9,449 bases of DNA, from the NCBI GenBank assembly GCA_021799555.1, contig JAJZAG010000131.1, positions 1-9,449 of the forward strand, read 5' to 3'. Positions 6,227 to 9,449 of this stretch are shown one piece after another. Position numbers and translations under genes: made by a program. Within the stretch, counting starts at the first letter, position 1; the number at the start of each line of letters is the position of its first letter. The DNA comes from Deltaproteobacteria bacterium. GTDB lineage: Bacteria > Desulfobacterota > Binatia > Binatales > Binataceae. The notes below the pieces were generated by a model, which worked only from the letters and a program-made list of their open reading frames with translations, had not been told where the DNA came from and ran no database searches.

Positions 6227-6679
6227 TTAATCGAATCGCAGCTCCATCACGATTGCGTCCTCCCCAGGACCGTAATAATTCCGCCTCAAACGCCGTTCCT
6301 CAAATTTGTACTTCCTGTAAAGGCATCGCGCCGGCAGATTTGTGCGCCGAACCTCCAGCGTCACCACGGACGCTCCTTTTGTCCGCGCCTCCGAGATAGT
6401 TGTGCATAGCAAGCTCGCACCGATCCCCGAGCGCCGGAAATCCGGGTGGACGGCGATATTGAGCACATGGCACTCGTCGGAGACGATCCACCTGCATAAG
6501 AAGCCTGAAATCTCAGATAGCTCGGACCTTGGGCCGATCGCCACGGTTAAACGGGAGAACGGCAGCGTCAACTCACGTTGAAACGAGCTCAGCGACCACG
6601 GTGTCTGGAAGGCGAGACGCTCGATCTCAACAATACGAGCGAGATCGCGATGAGTCGCATCACGGATTTCGGGCGCCAT
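6227..6679 (-). CDS. rimI: ribosomal protein S18-alanine N-acetyltransferase (RimI, GNAT fold)
   Basis: RimI transfers an acetyl group from acetyl-CoA to the N-terminal alanine of ribosomal protein S18, and some homologues act on other proteins. The 150-residue length is normal. Landmarks are IERLAFQTPWS (19-29), HVLNIAVHPDFRRSGIG (71-87, containing the acetyl-CoA pyrophosphate loop RRSGIG) and LEVRRTN followed by ARCLYRKYKF. E109 and Y121 sit 12 residues apart, the same spacing as the catalytic Glu and Tyr of enterobacterial RimI, and the RRNYYGPGEDAIVM ending is typical of RimI rather than generic GNATs. AGGA lies 8 bases upstream of the ATG. The gene follows the ferredoxin-Hsp20-like gene by 62 bases on the same strand, so they may share a transcript. 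The tsaB/tsaD genes often found near rimI are absent here. Confidence 0.9.
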   Translation of the reverse strand: MAPEIRDATHRDLARIVEIERLAFQTPWSLSSFQRELTLPFSRLTVAIGPRSELSEISGFLCRWIVSDECHVLNIAVHPDFRRSGIGASLLCTTISEARTKGASVVTLEVRRTNLPARCLYRKYKFEERRLRRNYYGPGEDAIVMELRFD

Positions 6680-6741
6680 CGCAAGAATCCTGCCCTTAAG
6701 AGCATAACCCCAGCCCGTTGCAGCACGAAAGTACCGCGAGC

Positions 6742-8193
6742 CTATGCGGCGTTTCGCGCTTGGTCGCCTTCGCCCTTGATCACTATTACGTCAAGGACTT
6801 TGTTCTTCATCCGATGTCTAAATGTGCTGACCGGGGCGTCGAACTCGATGCGGGTCTGAAAATCCGCCGGAAACGCTGACGACACGTAGGATAATCTCCT
6901 GATCGCTTCGCCTCGCACGCTCGCATTAATCGTAAGCACACTGTCTCCAAGAGCGAGGCTATAGTCGTAGTCGGGCATTTCGTCGGGCAGGTTCCAGATC
7001 CGCTTGAGCGAGGACGCTGGCATCTTGCGCGGCATCTCAAGGCGAATCAGGTATGCGTTGGCGTAGTCGCGCACCGTATAGACCGTGCCATAACGGCGGT
7101 CGCGCTCGAGCTTTTCATCGTGGATATTGGTCTCGAAACCGTCGAAGGCAACCTTGCGCTCGATCCTGCGCCTGCCACCGCCCCGCGCGAATAGGCTGCC
7201 AAAAGGAGCGAGGGCGAGTCCGTACCAGCATCCGCGATAAACCAGCTCCGAGGCGGGCTTCGCGCCGAAAATTCCTTCGCGCAGCCGCCAGGCTGATTCG
7301 CCTGCCGCGAGCACGACTCCGAGCAGAATCCATCCGCGGGTGTGAAGCGAGAAGAGCGGATCGCCGATCAATAGCACCGAGATCGCGACGAATATTGAAG
7401 GATACAGGATCAGATTCAAGATCATGTTGAGCGCGGTCGATCGCGCTCGCGAGAACGCCGCCGTTGATCCCATCGCATCCTCGAGCGCCGTTTTGACGCC
7501 GTCCGGCAGGGCTCCCAATAGCGGTTCGGCCAGCCTCAATGCAACCTTGACTGCGAGCGGTGCGGTTCGCACTTGGGTGGTATCGACCCAGCCAAGCACG
7601 GTATCGAAATCTTCGTCGAGTTCGCCGGCAAAGTGTTTTTCTGCGAGCGGTCCCGGCAGCGCGCCAATGTCTTTGGGCAGATTCACCATCGCAATCGGCG
7701 CCACAACCACAGGCGTCGCCGGAGCCTTTGGCGCAGCCGGCGATGCGGCGGGTTTTGGTGCGGGCGCGGCGGGCGGCGGCACTGCGGCGGGCTTTACGGC
7801 GGCAGGCGCGGACGCGTTTTCGGCCGACGCCGATGCCTGTGCAGGCACCGGTGCGCCGCCCTCTTTGCGGAAGCGCGATGGAGCGTCGTCGGCGAGATTC
7901 AGTTCGGGATGCAGTGCTCGCGCGCGCGTCAGGAGGACAGCCTCGGTTTCGGGGTTGGCAGGGTCCGGCACGCAGCAATCGACCGGGCATACCGCGGCGC
8001 AGGCCTCATGGTCATGGAAGCCAACGCATTCGGTGCACTTATCAGGAACGATATAGAAGATATCCTGGGCGATCGCGGGGCTGATCTTGCCGTTGAGCTC
8101 CCACTCGACGCCGCCAGCGTAGATCGCGGTATTGGGACATTCAGGTTCGCACGCGCCGCAGTTGATGCACTCGCTCGTGATCGTCGTTGACAT
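6742..8193 (-). CDS. ferredoxin (two 4Fe-4S) / membrane / Hsp20-like multidomain protein
   Basis: This 483-residue protein is not a named family that I recognise, but its parts are readable. Residues 1-77 form a bacterial two-[4Fe-4S] ferredoxin of the YfhL/Alvin-like type. Motif one is C9-x2-C12-x2-C15-x3-C19-P and motif two is C53-x2-C56-x8-C65-x3-C69-P, with extra C73 and C74. Residues 110-166 are an Ala/Pro-rich, probably flexible linker. After a soluble stretch come hydrophobic segments at about 256-276, 288-298 and 321-336, suggesting membrane attachment. From about 368 to 475 the strand pattern and motifs (YLIRLEMP, YSLALGDSVLTINASV, KNKVLDVIVIKG) resemble an alpha-crystallin/Hsp20-like domain. 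I infer a membrane-anchored electron carrier tied to a chaperone- or binding-type domain; its role is unknown. GAGG lies 8 bases before the ATG and a promoter with an exact TTGACA is upstream. rimI follows 62 bases downstream. Confidence 0.85.
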   Translation of the reverse strand: MSTTITSECINCGACEPECPNTAIYAGGVEWELNGKISPAIAQDIFYIVPDKCTECVGFHDHEACAAVCPVDCCVPDPANPETEAVLLTRARALHPELNLADDAPSRFRKEGGAPVPAQASASAENASAPAAVKPAAVPPPAAPAPKPAASPAAPKAPATPVVVAPIAMVNLPKDIGALPGPLAEKHFAGELDEDFDTVLGWVDTTQVRTAPLAVKVALRLAEPLLGALPDGVKTALEDAMGSTAAFSRARSTALNMILNLILYPSIFVAISVLLIGDPLFSLHTRGWILLGVVLAAGESAWRLREGIFGAKPASELVYRGCWYGLALAPFGSLFARGGGRRRIERKVAFDGFETNIHDEKLERDRRYGTVYTVRDYANAYLIRLEMPRKMPASSLKRIWNLPDEMPDYDYSLALGDSVLTINASVRGEAIRRLSYVSSAFPADFQTRIEFDAPVSTFRHRMKNKVLDVIVIKGEGDQARNAA

Positions 8194-8267
8194 CAGTCCG
8201 ACCTCACCTCGAGGAAGATCCGCGATGTTTGCTCGCGGCCTTGAAAGCGCCTAAGTTTGACGGTAGG

Positions 8268-8297
8268 ACGATAACTGTACGAGTTTTTGGTTGTCAA
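8268..8297 (-). promoter_or_regulatory. predicted sigma-70-type promoter of the ferredoxin-like gene
   Basis: On the minus strand an exact TTGACA (8292-8297) is followed after 18 bases by TATCGT (8268-8273, four of six matches to TATAAT). The predicted transcription start near 8261 gives a leader of about 68 bases to the ATG at 8193. Confidence 0.5.
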
Positions 8298-8470
8298 CTC
8301 GCGCGGGGGGAGCAGGTAAGGTAATGGCGGCGCAGGCGAGCTCTCTTTGTGCCTTGCGTTCATCAAAACGATTTGTAACTATTTCCGGGAGCGTTCGATC
8401 AACTTAACGGTATTTCCAACTCGTTCGATAGCGCAGTAAAACCGGAACTGGCGGTTGGACTGGAACTGGT

Positions 8471-8477
8471 AGGAGGA
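8471..8477 (+). promoter_or_regulatory. very strong ribosome-binding site of the lipoprotein gene
   Basis: AGGAGGA sits 8 bases before the ATG, near-ideal in sequence and spacing. It fixes the start at 8486 and suggests high expression, as expected for an abundant Lpp-type envelope lipoprotein. Confidence 0.85.
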
Positions 8478-8485
8478 TTTTTCGG

Positions 8486-8767
8486 ATGAAAACGATCGCA
8501 AGTCTGCTCGGGGTTCTGGCGATGGCAGCGTTCTTGAGCGCCTGCGGCCCGGACATGAAGACCATCAACGCGGCCAGCGACAAAGCTGAGGCGGATGCGA
8601 CGCAATCCGAGGCCGCAGCCAATTCGGCTGAGGCTTCTGCCGCTCAGGCCGATGCGGCGGCGAAGAAGGCTGAAGATGCGGCCAGCGGCGCCGAGGACTC
8701 GGTTCGCCGTGCAAACGACGCCGTATCGCGTCTCGAAGCGGCTTTCTCGACCTCGGTCACCAAGTAG
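8486..8767 (+). CDS. small alanine-zipper outer-membrane lipoprotein (Lpp/OprI-like)
   Basis: The 93-residue protein has a lipoprotein signal peptide with the lipobox LSAC, so C20 would be lipidated and become the N-terminus. The mature part, about residues 25-86, is a continuous Ala-rich helix with alternating Ala and charged or polar residues (SEAAANSAEASAAQADAAAK), the pattern of the alanine-zipper coiled coils in E. coli Lpp and Pseudomonas OprI. The last residue is lysine (SVTK), as in Lpp and OprI, where that lysine links covalently to peptidoglycan. Length and architecture fit OprI (83 aa). Residues after the lipidated Cys are G-P, not the inner-membrane retention Asp, which fits sorting to the outer membrane. 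The likely role is tethering the outer membrane to the wall. It has a very strong ribosome-binding site and is followed by a large hairpin. Similarity is by pattern, so orthology with lpp is not proven. Confidence 0.85.
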   Translation: MKTIASLLGVLAMAAFLSACGPDMKTINAASDKAEADATQSEAAANSAEASAAQADAAAKKAEDAASGAEDSVRRANDAVSRLEAAFSTSVTK

Positions 8768-8787
8768 GTTTCGATTCGCTTTACCTG

Positions 8788-8823
8788 GAAGTGGCGGAGG
8801 GAGTCGACTCCTTCCGCCACTTC
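8788..8823. terminator. large hairpin between convergent genes, probable bidirectional transcription end
   Basis: A stem of about 16 bp (8788-8803 with 8808-8823, one G-T pair, 11 outer pairs perfect: GAAGTGGCGGA with TCCGCCACTTC) closes on a TCGA loop. It begins 20 bases after the lipoprotein stop and ends 41 bases before the stop of the minus-strand gene. There is no clear T-run on either side, so it is not a textbook intrinsic terminator. It may instead stabilise the 3' end of the lipoprotein mRNA. Confidence 0.6.
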
Positions 8824-8864
8824 GCGTTGACGAAATCGGCGCGCGGCTTCGTGGCAATCTGAAA

Positions 8865-9287
8865 TCAAGGTTTCGTGACTTCGCGGTTGCCGCGTAAAGC
8901 TTTGCGGACTCGCTCGCGCAGCGCGTCGTTGCGCTCGATACGCCCTTCAAGCTCGCGGAACTGAGTCACCGTCAATCCTTGCTGCGCCGCCGCCTGTTCA
9001 ACCGTCAGGCTGTGATTCGATTGGGTCGCTCTGTATACCGCAATGTACTTCTCGACCTGATCGGGTGGCACTTCCGGTTGATCTCCAGAGTCGGAGTCCG
9101 ATTGCGCGAGTTCCGTGTCTGCTAGCGGCGCATGACCGATGGATATGCAGATGCTCGGGTTGCATGGAGGAGCAGGATCGGCCGCAGACGCGGCGCCCGC
9201 AAAACTCGCAACGCTCAATCCGCCGCACATCAGCGCCGCGAGTATCGCATGAGAATGCAGCGGCTTCAGATATTTCAGCAACACCAT
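8865..9287 (-). CDS. exported protein of unknown function with a small helical C-terminal domain
   Basis: I do not recognise this 140-residue protein. It begins with a Sec-type signal peptide: a basic start (LKYLKPLHSH), a hydrophobic core, and a probable cleavage site after ASA near residue 35, so it should be periplasmic or secreted. The mature N-terminus has two cysteines (in APPCNPSICIS), which could form a disulfide, followed by an acidic Asp/Ser/Gln-rich spacer. From about residue 75 to the end comes a helical domain (VEKYIAVYRATQSNHSLTVE, then QQGLTVTQFRELEGRIERN) that looks conserved in character, ending in a basic Arg/Lys-rich helix. The start at 9287 is supported by AGGAGG just upstream (3-base gap, slightly close). 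It converges on the lipoprotein gene with a hairpin between them. It resembles uncharacterised exported proteins with a heavily charged C-terminal helical domain, but I assign no function. Confidence 0.75.
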   Translation of the reverse strand: MVLLKYLKPLHSHAILAALMCGGLSVASFAGAASAADPAPPCNPSICISIGHAPLADTELAQSDSDSGDQPEVPPDQVEKYIAVYRATQSNHSLTVEQAAAQQGLTVTQFRELEGRIERNDALRERVRKALRGNREVTKP

Positions 9288-9449
9288 TTGCCTCCTGAAG
9301 CCTATCCTTGCACGCTGGCCGCGGCACTGAAAGACCGGAACTCTTGCATTGCGGGCGTTGGTGCTTAACTTAGGGAGCGGCGCGCGTCGATCGAATTACG
9401 GTTCCCCGAGTAACGCGATGCCCCGAGCAACAAAAAATAGTTTGCCGCA
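9288..9449. other. upstream region of the exported-protein gene, to window edge
   Basis: These 162 bases presumably hold the promoter of the minus-strand gene, but no convincing -35/-10 pair was found. CCCCGAG occurs twice (9403-9409 and 9421-9427). An ATG at 9418 opens a plus-strand frame that reaches the window edge after ten codons (MPRATKNSLP) without a good ribosome-binding site, too short to call. Confidence 0.4.

Larger units (their letters stand above)
8194..8485. other. divergent intergenic region between the ferredoxin-like gene and the lipoprotein gene
   Basis: These 292 bases contain the promoter and leader of the minus-strand ferredoxin-like gene (promoter at 8268-8297) and the leader of the plus-strand lipoprotein gene. 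On the lipoprotein side the word CGTTCGAT occurs twice, at 8392-8399 and 8422-8429, 30 bases apart, and GGAACTGG occurs at 8444-8451 and 8462-8469. No plus-strand promoter is convincing, and no small ORF or structured RNA stands out. Confidence 0.6.

Noticed and set aside
7115..7990. A 291-codon minus-strand frame inside the ferredoxin-Hsp20-like gene, and plus-strand frames opposite it
   Set aside because: These are out-of-frame readings of the Ala/Pro-rich, GC-rich coding sequence and are Arg-rich without motifs; the main frame has clear ferredoxin cysteines and a ribosome-binding site.
9418..9449. Start of a plus-strand gene at the right edge
   Set aside because: Only about ten codons are visible, there is no good ribosome-binding site and no promoter, so it cannot be supported.
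1..9449. CRISPR array, insertion sequence, prophage or defence system
   Set aside because: No regularly spaced direct repeats, transposase, integrase, nuclease or toxin-antitoxin pair is visible; the repeated segments at 1969-3141 are protein-level Kelch repeats.

Overview
The window is high-GC DNA (roughly 60% by eye) from a Gram-negative bacterium. It holds an Lpp/OprI-like outer-membrane lipoprotein, several signal-peptide proteins and a CarD-type RNA polymerase regulator. This combination (CarD next to IspD, a MoaD-MoaE fusion, dense coding, frequent CGATCG words) would suit an uncultured soil or water lineage near the former Deltaproteobacteria, such as Binatota/Desulfobacterota-like groups. 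That placement is inference and cannot be settled from this window. There is no sign of a mobile element, CRISPR array, rRNA or tRNA.

Layout. (1) Positions 1-3141, minus strand: a Kelch-repeat exported protein, then a TVP38/TMEM64-family membrane protein, then a MerA/Lpd-like FAD disulfide oxidoreductase cut by the left window edge. The last two are tightly spaced (15 bases) and look co-translated. (2) Positions 3279-4532, plus strand: a molybdenum-cofactor pair, moaB followed with a 1-base overlap by a moaD-moaE fusion encoding both subunits of molybdopterin synthase. (3) Positions 4615-6119, minus strand: carD, a strong intrinsic terminator, a perfect 15-bp inverted repeat, then ispD (MEP isoprenoid pathway). 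(4) Positions 6227-8193, minus strand: a 483-residue protein joining a two-cluster ferredoxin head, an Ala/Pro linker, membrane segments and an Hsp20-like tail, followed by rimI. (5) Positions 8486-9287: a small alanine-zipper lipoprotein on the plus strand facing an exported protein of unknown function on the minus strand, with a large hairpin between them.

Most of the window is housekeeping: Moco synthesis, isoprenoid precursor synthesis, transcription control and ribosomal-protein acetylation. The least conventional gene is the ferredoxin-membrane-Hsp20-like protein at 6742-8193, which I do not recognise as a named family. Other points for a second look are the molybdopterin synthase fusion with its buried Gly-Gly, the inverted repeat and terminator between carD and ispD, the TVP38/oxidoreductase pair, and the Lpp-like lipoprotein ending in lysine.
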